Positions 34,181-45,649 of a stretch of DNA of 64,000 nt are shown here, piece after piece. The DNA is from Metallyticus violacea (Eukaryota; Arthropoda; Insecta; Mantodea; Metallyticidae), in assembly GCA_030762175.1 (NCBI GenBank), contig CM060833.1, positions 169,336,501-169,400,500 of the forward strand, given 5' to 3'. Both the position numbers and the translations under genes were made by a program. Each line of letters opens with the position of its first letter. Within the stretch, counting starts at the first letter, position 1. The notes under the pieces are model-generated. The model was given only the letters and a program-made list of their open reading frames with translations. It had not been told where the DNA came from and searched no databases.

Positions 34181-34229
34181 TTTTGCTGGCAAAAATTCCC
34201 AATGCCATACTAAATGATTGCCAATTGAA

Positions 34230-34950
34230 GGTACAGTAGTTAGCTGAGATTGCAGAGGTCTCGACTACATTTTACATGAAGTTTTTGGATATGCAGACTT
34301 CTGCTCAATGGGTGCCACGTTTGTTAACAATGGGCCAAAAACTTATTCGAATGAACATTTTGCAAAAGTGTTTAGACTTGTTTAAATGAAATTCCAGTGA
34401 GTTTCTCCATTTTATAGCAGTATGAAACATAGATTCATAACTAAATCCAGAGACAAAGCAGTAGTCCAAATGATGGGGTGGCAACAGGTGAAATTGCATC
34501 AAAAAAAGCAAAAATGGTTCCATTTGCAGGAATGACAACAGTTTTCTAGAATTTTCATGGTGTGGTGCTCATCGACTACCTCCTGAAGGGCTGAACCATC
34601 ACTGGGAAGTATTATGCTTCACTACTGGACCAACTGAAGGATGCTATTCAGACTAAATGCCCAGATCTTGCAAAAAGAAAATTCTCTTTCATCACAATCA
34701 CATACATCTGGGATTGTGTTGCAAAACTGCATTACCTTCGCTTCCCAATCTGCTGGATTTGGCTCCCAATGATTACTTCTGAACCCTGAAGAAATGACTG
34801 TGTGCACAAAGATTCACATCAAACCATGAGATTGAATCCGAGACAGATGCTTATTTTTGATAATTCGACAAATGTTATTTTACCGAGAATATTCAAAATT
34901 TGAAAAGCCATTGGACTAAATGTATTAATTTACAAGGTAACTTATATTGA
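34230..34950 (+). pseudogene. Mariner transposase remnant (second lineage)
   Basis: Broken frames follow the mariner order: SAQWVPRLLTMGQKLIRMN (like the AKWVPR.LT..QK..R block), EGLNHHWEVLCFTTGPTEG (like RTING.YYA.LL..L..A), LFHHNHIHLG (LLHDNARPH), LLDLAPNDYF (SPDLAPSDYHLF), and SHWTKCINLQGNLY (RW.KCI...GDY.EK) at the end near 34920. It has about a dozen stops. It differs from the remnant at 44140-45545, so it is a second mariner lineage. Confidence 0.72.
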
Positions 34951-35014
34951 AAAATAAATAAATCATTTCTCTTAAGTCTTGTGTTTTCTTGATAAAGTCA
35001 AAAACTTTTAGAAT

Positions 35015-35530
35015 GCTCCGTGTACAGGTGGGTTTTCTGGGAATTGATGTGCCCACCTAGATGGAATCATACTTTGTTGGAAAACCACTTGCAGTTGAGT
35101 ATTCTTGGTTTTGCAGTGACATATTCTGGAATCAACAATAATTGATTCTCTTTTGTTTATCGGAAGGTTTCAATTCTTGTACAACTGTAACATGAAATTA
35201 TTCAGCTCATTGACCTTTACTAATGGAAACTTCCTTCCCCTGTACTAGTTTATGCAAGGACTTTGGTGGGTATGCATACATTGGTTTTTCACCTCCACCA
35301 GTGCTTCATTTAGTTCTGGTGTCCATGAATATTGAGCAGTGCTTGCCTTTTCTGTACCATATACTAAGTAAAGAATTTTGGTAGTGGTTTCTGAATTCTC
35401 TATTGTACAATATATTGTATTTGACACTCTCTACAACACAGTTTGCCAGTGTGTGCAGACAATAAACATGTACCGTTCCACTGTCTGTTGGTTTATATTG
35501 TACTGTACACATGGCATTGCTAGTAACACA
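35015..35530 (-). pseudogene. Mariner-like (DUF4817-type) transposase remnant
   Basis: Minus-strand frames contain YPPKSLHKLVQ, VVQELKPSDKQKRINYC at about 35150-35205, EYSTASGFPTKYDSI and the WFSNKV.FHLGGHINSQ block near 35050. This fits the middle of insect DUF4817-type mariner-like transposases (P.KSIR.L.., VVQEL.P.D..KR..YC, DE.WFHL.G.VN.QN). DNA similarity to 1990-2260 and 2540-2640 shows the same family. Only the N-terminal and middle parts remain. Confidence 0.68.
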
Positions 35531-35811
35531 AAGGCATGATGACTGTTTGCCACCATAACTATGATTTTCATACAGTTAGCATGTTCTTGTCAAATTTTAA
35601 AACATTATATGCATTAGTTTGAAAGTTGTTAGGGAAAATCAGGTCTGCCGAGCAAGTAAGTATCCAATAATTAAACAAAGCTGTTTATATTGTTGTTTGT
35701 TTAAAGTATAATCTTGCATTGACTTGCATTGGAGATGATTAATGATCACATGATAAGGTTTGCTAATGTTATTTTTCACGAGTCATGTTTAATTTCTTGC
35801 TTTTCTTTCAG

Positions 35812-36013
35812 GCTGTGTATGATAGACTGTTCACTTGGATAGTAGACAAAGTAAACCATGCACTAAATGTTGATGGAGAAATGAAAAACAAAATGTACAT
35901 GGGAACTGTGATTGGTGTATTAGATATTTATGGTTTTGAGATCTTTGATAATAATAGCTTTGAGCAGTTCTGCATAAATTATTGTAATGAAAAACTGCAA
36001 CAGCTTTTTATAG
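35812..36013 (+). CDS. Myo1D: Myo1D exon with switch II and relay helix
   Basis: The acceptor follows a CT-rich tract and ends AG at 35810-35811; the donor gtgagt starts at 36014. It encodes residues 315-381 and the first base of Glu382. It begins [11 protein letters not shown] and contains switch II DIYGFE at 35923-35940 (residues 352-357), followed by the relay-helix start [20 protein letters not shown], which is almost invariant across myosins. This is the mechanical link from the nucleotide site to the converter. The intron before it, 26020-35811, is packed with LINE, PLE and mariner remains. Confidence 0.97.
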
Positions 36014-36648
36014 GTGAGTTTTAAATTTTTAGTATAAATATGCAATTTTCAAAATTGAGTATTTGTGTTAGAAAAACATAAATAAATTATATTGCCCTAT
36101 GTAAGGTTAAATATTCCTTACAGATTAATCATTTCTCTTTTTCTGCTTTGCAGTACATTATATGGAAATACCAAGGTAAAAAAATAAATAATGTAATGGC
36201 ATGAATTGGGTATTATTTATATTATATTGCCTGTGGAATGCAATGTATTTGTATATCGCAGAATTTTTATGTTATCATTAACTACTATTTTATTTCTAAA
36301 GCATGTAAAAATGTAAGTGGTGGTTGAAATGAATGGGAATGCTTGTGCTAAGGATTATAATACTATCGTTCTTTAAATACCAACCGCCTTTTTTCCGCCG
36401 TTTTTCCTTAAAGTAGATTTGCAGATAAATTTCATATGTATAGTATCAAAATGCAAAAAAAATTGGAAGATCTTCTTACTTATTGAGAGGGCTGGTTTCT
36501 GTATATTTGCACCTTTTCCCCCTTACATGTGCATCGTGTGCTGTTGGAATAAAAATGCATTTTAAGGTATTTGGGTTCAAATTGGACTTGGACATTCATT
36601 TCTCTGTATATATAAAACAGAAATGTATTACTCAACACTAAACAGAGT

Positions 36649-36722
36649 TTAAACTAATACAAAGTGGGTAACTTTTTTCCACACTTCACTTACTATCAAA
36701 GTTACCCTCATTGTATTCGTTT
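36649..36722. repeat. Short inverted repeat
   Basis: AAACTAATACAAAGTGGGTA at 36649-36668 is mirrored by TACCCTCATTGTATTCGTTT ending at 36722, around a short loop. It is possibly a small MITE core. The rest of 36014-37264 holds nothing recognised. Confidence 0.6.
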
Positions 36723-37264
36723 AAATATAATACTTTCACTGTAAACAGCTTCAAAATTATATAAATACACTAAACAGAGTGTTCAACCACACTCAAAAAT
36801 CTATATTTCAGGCCAAAGCACTTTTTCAAGAAGAAGCAGACCATTAAGAAAATAAACACACACACCCGCAGTTATTTTAATTGCAAATTTTAAAATTTTT
36901 GTGTATTTCTTTGGGATGGTGGTAATTTATTATGTGCCTTAGGTGCTGTTTAACAGGAAATTATTTTGGCGTAATTTAGTACATTATTACATTTATATGG
37001 AAAATATTTTTTCATTTGTTCAAATAAGTATAATAAATGAAACAGGATAGCTTAGACTTAAGAGCAGCAGTAAATAAAAATTTGACAATGGAAATGGCAT
37101 ATGGTTTACTTAAATTGTACTTATGACTTTAATTTAATTAATGCTAATAGCATATGTCTTGTTTTGGTTCATTTTGAGCTCGGTTCATAAAGTGTTGCAA
37201 TGACATGCTCTAAAATTTAAATATATATGGTGTATCAAAACAACAACAATGCTTGCTTAGTATC

Positions 37265-37385
37265 TTGAAGGGCTAATTGGAACTTGTACAGTGAAGCTAA
37301 TCATATAATTAAAATCATTTATGAATGAGTGGAACTACACTCTCTTATTGGCTCCACTAACTTGTTTAAATGTTAAACAGTGTAG
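37265..37385 (-). mobile_element. PLE-2 subgroup tail fragment
   Basis: AATTGGAACTTGTACAGTG, GAATGAGTGGAACTACAC and CTCTTATTGGCTCCACT match the outer tail at 22670-22760. No coding part is attached; PLE-2 follows at once. A shorter match (AAATTGGAACTTGCACAGTG) is at about 47540. Confidence 0.65.
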
Positions 37386-37388
37386 AAC

Positions 37389-38600
37389 ATATGACAAATT
37401 ATTATTGCAAAATCACTCAAATTTCACTAATTTTATTCCACTTACTTGGATATGTTTCAAAGGTATTTGCCTCCATCATCAGCTTGGTCCCACTGGCCAC
37501 TTCCCAGTGTGGTATTAAGATGTCGCTTTATGGCTTTAACGAACTTATTGATGAAGTAACTGTTGTTTGGGAGATCAAAGTTAACCTAACATTCTTTGTT
37601 TTTGTTTATAAATATATTTTCCCATACTGTTAATTCTATGGGTTTTTGAAGAGCTTGTAATAGTTTTTGTTCCTTTTGGAATTAGTGTTTTTTTGGGGGG
37701 GGGTCAAAAATGGTCTGCCACTGCTGATTTTTCTGTGTGTTTATATTTTACATTTCTGATGTGTTCCTTAAAATGTATGGTAATGTTTCTTTTTGTTTTG
37801 TCTATGTATTTCATGTTACAGTTTTGTAACCAATTTTGTAAATGCCTGATTGCTTTCCTGATGGAATTTTGTCTTTTGTGTCAGTGTTTAAATGTTTTTT
37901 TAAAACTAAATTTATTTACTGGGGCCAAAATGATGTTTGCCTATCTAAAAATCTTTTGGAATTTTTGGTGTGCCCATGGGTGGAATGTGAATTTTTTATA
38001 TATATGATCTTTGTAGCCTTTTAATGTGGTGATGTCCTTTATTTGTTTTTTCTTTCTGAATTTTTCTATTTTCTTGTTGACAAGAAAATCTATCGTGTAG
38101 CCATTTTTCTGTGCTGTATGTATGATTTTTAGTACTCCAATTTGTATTCTGTCTTGCTTATTGGCAGGTTTGTTAACCTGAATGTGAGGCTGTTGATTAT
38201 GGCTGGTTTATGTTGTTTTGGATTGTGGCTGCTATTTTTTATATGATTATCTGTGTGTATCTTTTCTGAGTATGCCAAATTCCAGTGTATTGTCATTTTT
38301 AATAATTTTCATATCCAAGAAGGGAAGAACCTTGTTGTTTTCTAATTCCATAGTGAATTTATTGCATCCTCTTTCCATTTTTCATTTACTATTGAACATT
38401 TATATATATATGTGGAGAAACCTCAATTAATTTTATTTCCAAAAAATTCATGTACATATCCGCCAAAAATGGTGAAAGTAGGTTTCTCATAGCTAGACCC
38501 TTCTTTTGTGTAGATTGTAGTTTTGCAGACCATTCTCTGCATCCTCAGCTAACCTTCAACAACATATTAAACGTTGTTAGTGTTGTTTGATACATATTTG
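37389..38600 (-). mobile_element. PLE-2 copy (partial RT, GIY-YIG, tail)
   Basis: It starts with the PLE-2 tail (GTTTCAAAGGTATTTGCCTC on the + strand). On the minus strand are the nuclease part (near 37720-37850), the linker, FGILRKDTH-type coding (near 38250) and an RT piece GLAMRN..SPFLADMYMNF near 38455-38500. Stops are frequent. The YVDD region is missing, so an internal deletion separates the RT catalytic block from the linker. Confidence 0.8.
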
Positions 38601-38607
38601 TATTTGA

Positions 38608-38770
38608 TTATTTTAGCATTCCAATAAAGTTCAGTTTCACTGGGCTGGTGCATAGGGCCCTAGCTATATTAATCAAATGCTGAGGTACTCCCATATTTTT
38701 CATTATTTTACACATCCTGTTGTATTTAACACTATTGAAGGCCTTCTTGTAATATATAAAGCACGTGCAC
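38608..38770 (-). pseudogene. LINE reverse transcriptase fragment
   Basis: An open minus-strand stretch reads CFIYYKKAFNSVKYNRMCKI then NMGVPQHLINIARALCTSPV and LNFIG. This is the LINE RT block FIDYKKAFDS..H..mw.iM..mGVP.HLI...r.LY. The first catalytic Asp is replaced by Tyr (IYYKKAF). A short (CA)n lies upstream on this strand. Confidence 0.75.
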
Positions 38771-38867
38771 ACACACACATAAATTGAAAAATAATGTAAC
38801 ACTATGAACAAAGTAACTAAAATAATAATAACTAGAAAAGCAGAAAAAAGATAAAACACTTAGAAAG

Positions 38868-39040
38868 TCACAGATTTTGTATCACTATACTTTGAATTAC
38901 TTGAGTTCTTCTAAGGATAGAAGACAAGTGAAAGTGGTAAAAATAAATATTGAATATCAAAGGTAACATCATGCTTGGAAACAGATAAAACAAGCAACAA
39001 AGAGTGAGTGAGAGAGAGAGGAAAAAAAATATTAATATGT
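38868..39040 (-). repeat. Unclassified repeat X, copy 2
   Basis: Minus-strand sequence similar to 8660-8780 (TTGTTGCTTGTTTTATCTG and ATTTATTTTTACCACTTTC). A GA-rich run (GTGAGTGAGAGAGAGAGG on +) adjoins. 39041-39550 holds nothing recognised. Confidence 0.55.
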
Positions 39041-39550
39041 AAGATTTAAACATAATGGTATACACGTTTTATGCAAAATATACCTATCATCTCTCTATCT
39101 CTTGAGTAAACTTTCAGAGCTATGAGTAGGTAATGATCTATAAGCATGAAATTAAATGCATTATTGAAATTGATACAGTCAAATAGACCATGTTGGGGAA
39201 CCAGATAGTGGGACTTGGTTTTAACAGAATGTCTATGATTGTTCATACGAAGCAAAACATAAATTCTCTGGATAAATTATAGCTGCAAAATGAATGACAT
39301 GGCTTAATTAGCACTCAAGCTTTACATTTAGGGCATTGGCAAGAATATAATCTTGCAATGGGACATGGTAAATTGGAAGGAGATAGTTGCGGTGAAATAT
39401 ACTTTTAAAATTAGGGTGTGTTCTGAAAGTAAGATGGGGTACAAATTTAGAAAAATCACTTAAAGATGAATGCATTAATAAAGTACTGTGATATTCTTTC
39501 AAAATCTGATGCGTTTAATTCCAGGCACATAAGTAGTAACAAGATTAATG

Positions 39551-40482
39551 TATATTGTACTTGCAAAGCTGTTGACAATGGAGTGGTAATATATCCTAAA
39601 CTTAGATATTTATTTTTTACACTAAACTCCATTTACTTACATAAAATAAGACATGTTTCTGGAGAATCTCTCCCATCTTCAGTTGCTCACTAAACCGCCA
39701 TTACTCAAAACGATGGCTAGACACCGGATGTTCCTGTGTTGGCGTCTGTTGGCTGAATTAGGAAATGGCTGAGTTCATCCATAGGAGGAAACTGGAAGTT
39801 CATTAGGTTTTCTTTATTTTTTAATATGAACATTTTTTCCCAAGTTGTGAAGATGTTTCAGTAGTTTAATTTCCAGTTTTATTTCATGGTTTTTGGTCCA
39901 AAAATGAGCTGCTACTGCTGATTTATCCACCTGCTTAAGCCGAATATTCCTAAACTGTTCTTTCTTCCAAATTTCTCTTTGTTTTACCTATGTAGCTCTG
40001 CTCACAATCTGCACATTTTATTACATAAATTCCTTATTTCTGTTCTGTTGGTATGGAGTCTTTTACAATGCAACCTAATGAATTCTTGATATTATATCTG
40101 TTTTTTGGAGCTAACATTATCCCATGTTCTTTGAAATTTTTCTTGAACTGGTTGTGGTAAATTGGATGGTAGGTGAAACTTTTGAATTTGTATCCTCTGT
40201 TGTGTTTTTCAGTGTGGAAACTTCCCATATCTATTTTTGTCTTTTAGATTTATTGATAATTTTTATCACCATGTCTTTGTTGAAACCATTGGTTATAGCT
40301 GTCTTTATTATTTGTTGGTATTCTATTATTATTTGTGCTCGACTTCTGTGAGTGGAATATTTATCAATCTGTGTGCCAAACTGTGAAGCACTGCATATTT
40401 ATCTGGAATGGGGTTATAACTCTCATTTTTTATGTAATTTTCTATGTGTGTTTCTTTTCTGTAAATTTCAAAATTCAAACAA
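39551..40482 (-). mobile_element. PLE-1 copy, left half of inverted pair
   Basis: From the tail at 39551 (TATTGTACTTGCAAAGC) through the tail stem CCCATCTTCAGTTGCTCAC, the nuclease region, and on to NYIKNESYNPIPDKYAVLHS and FEIYRKETHIENY (RT 3' linker) at 40482, all on the minus strand. It faces 40495-41098, which repeats its 3' 600 bp. The nuclease has stops. Confidence 0.82.
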
Positions 40483-40494
40483 TCTCCATCTCCA

Positions 40495-41098
40495 AGTTTC
40501 ACCTACCATCCAATTTACCACAAGTTCAAGAAAATTTTCAAAGAACATAGAATAATATTAGCCCCAAAGAACAGATATAAGAATTTATTGGTTTGCACAA
40601 TAAAAGACTCCATACCAACAGAACAGAAATCAGGAATTTATGTAATAAAATGCGCAGATTGTGAGCAGAGCTACATAGGCAAAACAAAGAGAAATTTAGA
40701 AATTTGGAAGAAAGCACTTTAGGAATATTCGGCTTAAGCAGTGGATATATCAGCAGTAACAGTTCACTTTTGGATCAAAAACCATGGGAAAAAAAAACGA
40801 AATTAAACTGCTGAAACATATTCACAATCAAATGGAGTTATCAACTTGGGAAAAATTTTTCATATTAAAAAATAAAGAAAATCTAATGAACTTCTTCGAG
40901 TTCTCCTATGGATGAACTCAGCCATTTCCTACTTTAGCCAACAGATGCCAACACAGGAACATCCAGGTGTCTAGCTAGCCATTGTTTTGAGTAACAGCTA
41001 TTCAGTGAGCAACTGAAGATGGGAGAGATTCTCCAGAAATGTGTCTTATTTTTTGTAAGTAAATAAGAGTTTAGTGTAAAAAATGAATACCTAAGTTT
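40495..41098 (+). mobile_element. PLE-1 copy, right half of inverted pair
   Basis: It starts AAGTTTCACCTACCATCC, which mirrors 40170 and below. It continues through the GIY-YIG region (EQKSGIYVIKCADCEQSYIG near 40620-40680; Cys pair and YIG intact) and the HFW block to the tail end CCTAAGTTTAA. AAGATTAATG at 39541-39550 and AAGGTTAATG at 41099-41108 are a possible TSD with one mismatch. Confidence 0.82.
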
Positions 41099-41214
41099 AA
41101 GGTTAATGAAGGTCTTATTAGAAATTTTAGTTGCATTGAAAAGTTTTGTGTACTGAGATGATACGGGACTCTAAAAGGGAAGAAGAATATTTTTTATCTT
41201 GAAACTTTTGAGCT

Positions 41215-41330
41215 TGTATATTCTTAATTATCTAGTGAGTCGATTTGATAATCTCATTACTGTTGAATTATGCAAAACTAGTTTTGCAGGCTTTTTCCTG
41301 CATCCTCAGTTGCGTGTCAACTGAGCTAGG
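41215..41330. repeat. Solo PLE-like terminal sequence
   Basis: TTCTTAATTATCTAGTGAGTCG, a TTGAATTATGCAAAAC block, the stem GCAGGC...TTCCTGC and a CATCCTCAGTTG core match the layout of 3066-3165 and the palindrome at 16159. No coding part. Confidence 0.5.
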
Positions 41331-44139
41331 TTTTTAATATACATGTCAAGAGATGAAAAGCTGTTACAAAGACATGGCCATGGATTGAAAGAGAAAAAGG
41401 AATAGATCTGTTGGTATGCAAGGGATGACACTGTTGTAAATTGGTTGGCTTAATGTACACAGATGTAAGGAAATAGCCATTGCATAAAGAAATATTAATA
41501 TTAGGAAATAGCAGCATTTGTTTCTCTCCAGTTGATTCCTATTTTGATATTCCACTGTGTATTTTTCATTTGCTCATGACTGCCACACAGTCTTATCATG
41601 GCTGCATAGGTTCACAAACAAGTAAATGTTGGCAACCTTTAAAGCATTCCAGGTTATGAATACAGAATCTCTTGTCAAGTAGCTAAATTCTGCAAGCATT
41701 ATAGATGGAGACTTTTCAGACTGCATATGCCTGATAAATAATTCTATTTTAAAATATTAATTGAAACTTTTATATATATATATATATATATTTATTTGAA
41801 AAATATGAAGTACTTCAAGCTTGCCTTTAAGTATCTGTTTGTGTGATAAGTGTCAAAACACAAGAGAACATCTTGCACATTGGTCTAACTTCTTTGCAAA
41901 TTCCCTTTTATACCCAGTGTGAGTTTCTTTTTTCCTATTGGTGGGATTTTTTTGCAAAATATTTTTATTTGAGTCATAGGATTGCTGATTGTGTTGAATT
42001 TTTAATTCCCCATGTATACAAGCCTATTTATATGATGCCCTTCAACTAGACTTCAGGCAATTGTAAGTCAGAAGTTTGTCAACTGTTTTTGTGAATGTAG
42101 GGCCCTCCACATCATTAAACTATTCTAAAGTAATATCTTTTATATGGAAGAATGATGTCTTTACCATTTTTTCTCATTGAGGGATATATCTGCAAAACTT
42201 GATTTACTAGATCAGCATTGCCTATGAGAAGTTACATTGTTGTATTACACCAAGTTTAAAAAAGTTTACCATAATCTACCATAAAAAGTTAATGACAATT
42301 TGTAAGAGCAGTGATTATGCTCCTATCCAGCCAAATGTCTGTCATAGGGGAAGTTTATATACCTCTATTTCCATTTCTTTAGAACCTTTTGTGTTTATAC
42401 ATGATTTAAAAGTACTGTTCCTATAGTATTTGTAAGTTTTTGTGCAACGCAAAAAAAAAATTTGGTGCTGCAGTTCACCAAAGTTCAACATGAATCAAAA
42501 TTCTTAATGCTAAACCTATATATATATTATTTTCGGCCTTATGTCCCTTCCAGAGAATAAGGATATCTACTGACAACTTTTCCATAAAGTAATTTGCTTT
42601 GAATTTTGAATGTCAGATATTCAAGTATGAGCATAATTATGTGTAATTCATCATGTATAGCTTATGCATTGATAGAGTGAAGAAATTGCAAAAGGAAGAA
42701 CGTTTTCTTTGAAACATGCATTTTCCAAAAAATGGTGTAGCTAGCACATCATATGTGGACCATACAGGTTTCTTGATGATACCGATGTAGCTATACAAGG
42801 TATCAGAATTAACATCTATTTGTGAATCCTGCCTTTAGGTCCTTATTACACTTTTGATTTCATATCATCCTCCACTTTTTCTGATAAGAATTAAAATCTT
42901 TAAAATAAGGTGTATAATGTCAGGAGTTAAATAGGTCCTAAATAAATTCATATTTATACTGCCAGTACTTAGCTACATTCTTGAAATAGGCAATTTTTTA
43001 TTTGGTGAATAATTTGCAGCACTCTTAAAGATCTGATTCTTCTCTAGATCCAAAAAATTGTTTTAATATTGCTGTAGCTACCTCACGTCCCCCACCATTT
43101 ACTGCATAATCACTAAACTCTAAATCATTATCATGGTTATTACATGGTGTTATATATCTTCAATATTTTCTGCCACCACTAGGCTGGTTTAAGCTATAAC
43201 AGGAGCTGAAATTTGAATGACTTTTTCTATTTCCTAAAGCTTAAAGTTCGATATATTGTCATTTACAATTGATAGACTTATGGTCGCACAGTTTCACAAA
43301 ATATATGCCTAGAAAAAGATATTTGGTTTAATGTGACTTTTTTTCTGTTGTCAACATGAAGCTATGTATGGAGCTGCAAGCCACCATTTTTCATTTTTCC
43401 TATAGATAGAAGAAAGTCCCATAGCCTTATTTGTAGTTGACAGGGGTATGAGAAGCTGGTCTGAAAAACAGTGGATGGGGAAAAGCCACCTATTGCCCTT
43501 AAGAAAGAAATCTTATCTCTACTCTAGGACAATATAGGTGTAGAAGTATAAGGACATGTGGTTTTTTTAGCTACGAAGAATAACTCTGGAGTGTTGCAGT
43601 GTCAGCTGTATGTTTAGGTTTAGATCATATAGTGATAAATGCAGACAATGCATAATTAAAGCAAAGTAAGGAGAAGAAAGAAATCAATGAAAATTTATGC
43701 AAATAAAAGGTGCGAAATAAAAGTTAAATATGTTACATGTTAAATATTTTATTTGTATAGAAATCCTTGTTTTGAAAGTTCCAGTATATTCACATTAAAA
43801 TGTCCTTTGATTTGATTTTACTTCATTAAAATATCTAACAAATAAAGGAAATATATAAACTTTTCTGCAGTGCTATCAGTTATTCTTTTGCTTTATATCC
43901 CCAGTGGAATAAACTGAAGCAACAGTAAGACATTTAATGGGTGGGGCAAAGGGTTAATATGTTCTTTTAGCATTATTATATCAGTCCTGCATATTTACTG
44001 GGGTTTTATTTAATTGCTGAACATTATACATCTTTTGTTGTTCGTTTCATTGAAATAATTTTTGGGAAATGTAGTTCATTATTCAAATGCATTATTGCAT
44101 TTCTTAGACCTTGCATTTTTCTTTATTAGCTGTAATAAT
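41331..44139. other. Long intron stretch without recognised element
   Basis: About 2.8 kb of AT-rich sequence. There is a (TA)n run near 41770-41790. I saw no coding homology, inverted repeat or sequence shared with other parts, the longest such gap in the window. Confidence 0.5.
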
Positions 44140-45545
44140 GTATGAGGGAAAGTAAAAAATTAATCACACACCTGTTTTTCCAATTTATTTACACAAAAAT
44201 ATGGGTTGAACAAGTATGTTATTTTCCCACATAGTCTCCTTCCTTTTTGATGCACTTGATCTAACAGTCCACAATCTTGCATATTCCACCAAGTAGAAGG
44301 TTTTCAGTTGACCAAAAAACCCTTTATGCACTGCTTCTCTCACTTCTTCATCTTTAGAAAATTGACTACCTTGTAAGGTATCTTTGAGTTGTCCAAAGAA
44401 ATGAAGATCTGGGCTGTAGGCAGGATGTTCCAGCACCTAGAAACCCAAATGATTAATGATTTGTGTTGTTGCATGACACGACAGCCATGCAACAACACTT
44501 TCTTTAACAATATGCCTTGGGTTTGTTGCAAATTGCTTAACTTTAGATTGTTAGCCAGCAAATCACTGTATATTGCACTGTTTGTAGTAATCCTCTTTTA
44601 CACATAATCTTCCAGTATAGACCCTTTTGACTCCAAAAAAAACTGTTACTATAAATTTTTGCTGTGGAAGATTGAGTCTTGAATTTTTTCTTTGTTGGTG
44701 ATTCTGGATGTTTCCACTCCATATTCTGGCGTTTGGATTATAGCCCATACTAATGAACCTATGCTTCATCTCTTGTGACTTTTCTGCTCAAAAAATCTGA
44801 GCTTTCATTGTTGTAGCAGTCAAGTAAGCATTGGCAGATCTGGACATGTTTGCACTTGGGTTCTGCAGCAAGCTGTTTTGGCACGCAGCTTACACAGATC
44901 TTATGGAAGCCAAACTCATCCTGGATGATTTGATAGGCAGAACCAAGAATAATCTGCAGGAAACCCATTACCTCATTGATTGCAAATTGCTGGTTGGCCA
45001 GTACCTTCTCTCCGGCTTGCTGAAATCTTCTCATCAGTGGTGGAGATAACGCATGTCCTGCTGCTTGTTCCTGCATCATGATTGTCCAGCCATTAATAAA
45101 CTTCTTGATTCACTCATACACATTTCTATGAGATAGAATACTGCTTCATATTATGTTGAAAGCCTCTAATAAATTTCAGCCCCTGATGTCTGCCATGGGT
45201 GGCCGAGGTGGTTAAGGTGTGGATTTGTGAGTGGGAGGTCTGCTGCCAGCGCGGTCCTCCCTGACTGAGGTTTTTTCCAGGTTTTCCTCATTCCTCATAA
45301 ATGGCAAATGCCGGGAAGGTACTCTAAACTTAGGCCTGGAACGTTTTCTTCCTTAAAAATTCATTTCCAAATATATCATTTCATCTCACGTATCATCAAT
45401 GTCCACCGCCTGTGGTGCCTCAGCAGTAAAAATGGGCATGAAACACTATTAAAAAAAACCTGACATACTTCTCGACCAGAGTAAGCAGATCACTGCTCTT
45501 TGTTTCTCCATGGTGCACACTACTAGCAGAGCAAGTCATATTTAC
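44140..45545 (-). pseudogene. Mariner transposase, near full-length, broken, with SINE inside
   Basis: On the minus strand from about 45515: MEKQRAVICLLWSRSMSG (mariner N-terminus), then a SINE-B insert (45190-45458), then AEIY, MMQEQAAGHALSPPLMRRFQ (HTH region), INEVMGFLQIILGSAYQI, CVPKQLAAEPK and ICQCLLDCYNNESSDFL. The catalytic part follows with VTRDEA (first Asp) and RQ, LPQQKFIVTVFFGVKRVY, LEHPAYSPDLHFFGQLKD (C-terminal motif) and DEEVREAVHKG. The order matches Mos1-type mariner proteins of about 345 residues. Frameshifts and stops inactivate it. Terminal inverted repeats were not identified with confidence. Confidence 0.82.
45190..45458 (+). mobile_element. tRNA-derived SINE-B inside mariner ORF
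   Basis: The head TGGCCGAGGTGGTTAAGG is a clear Pol III A box of tRNA type. GCGGTCCTCCCTGAC sits where a B box is expected. The body includes the TTTTTTCCAGGTTTTCCTCA and GCAAATGCCGGGAAGGTA blocks seen in widespread insect SINEs (from memory). It ends in an A run. CCTGATGT (45182-45189) and CCTGACAT (45459-45466) are a likely decayed TSD; removing the insert brings MSG and AEIY of the mariner together. Confidence 0.82.
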
Positions 45546-45649
45546 TGTGTCACAGTAACAAGGAAAATTACGTGATCAAACTTTCATGTGGATAAAAGCA
45601 TGCATGCATGTGCAAGATGTGTTATAGTGAATTTACAGATAATTTTTTT

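Noticed and set aside
44140..45545. Mariner terminal inverted repeats
   Set aside because: Candidate ends near 44142 and 45590 share only a few bases (GAAAGT); not convincing.
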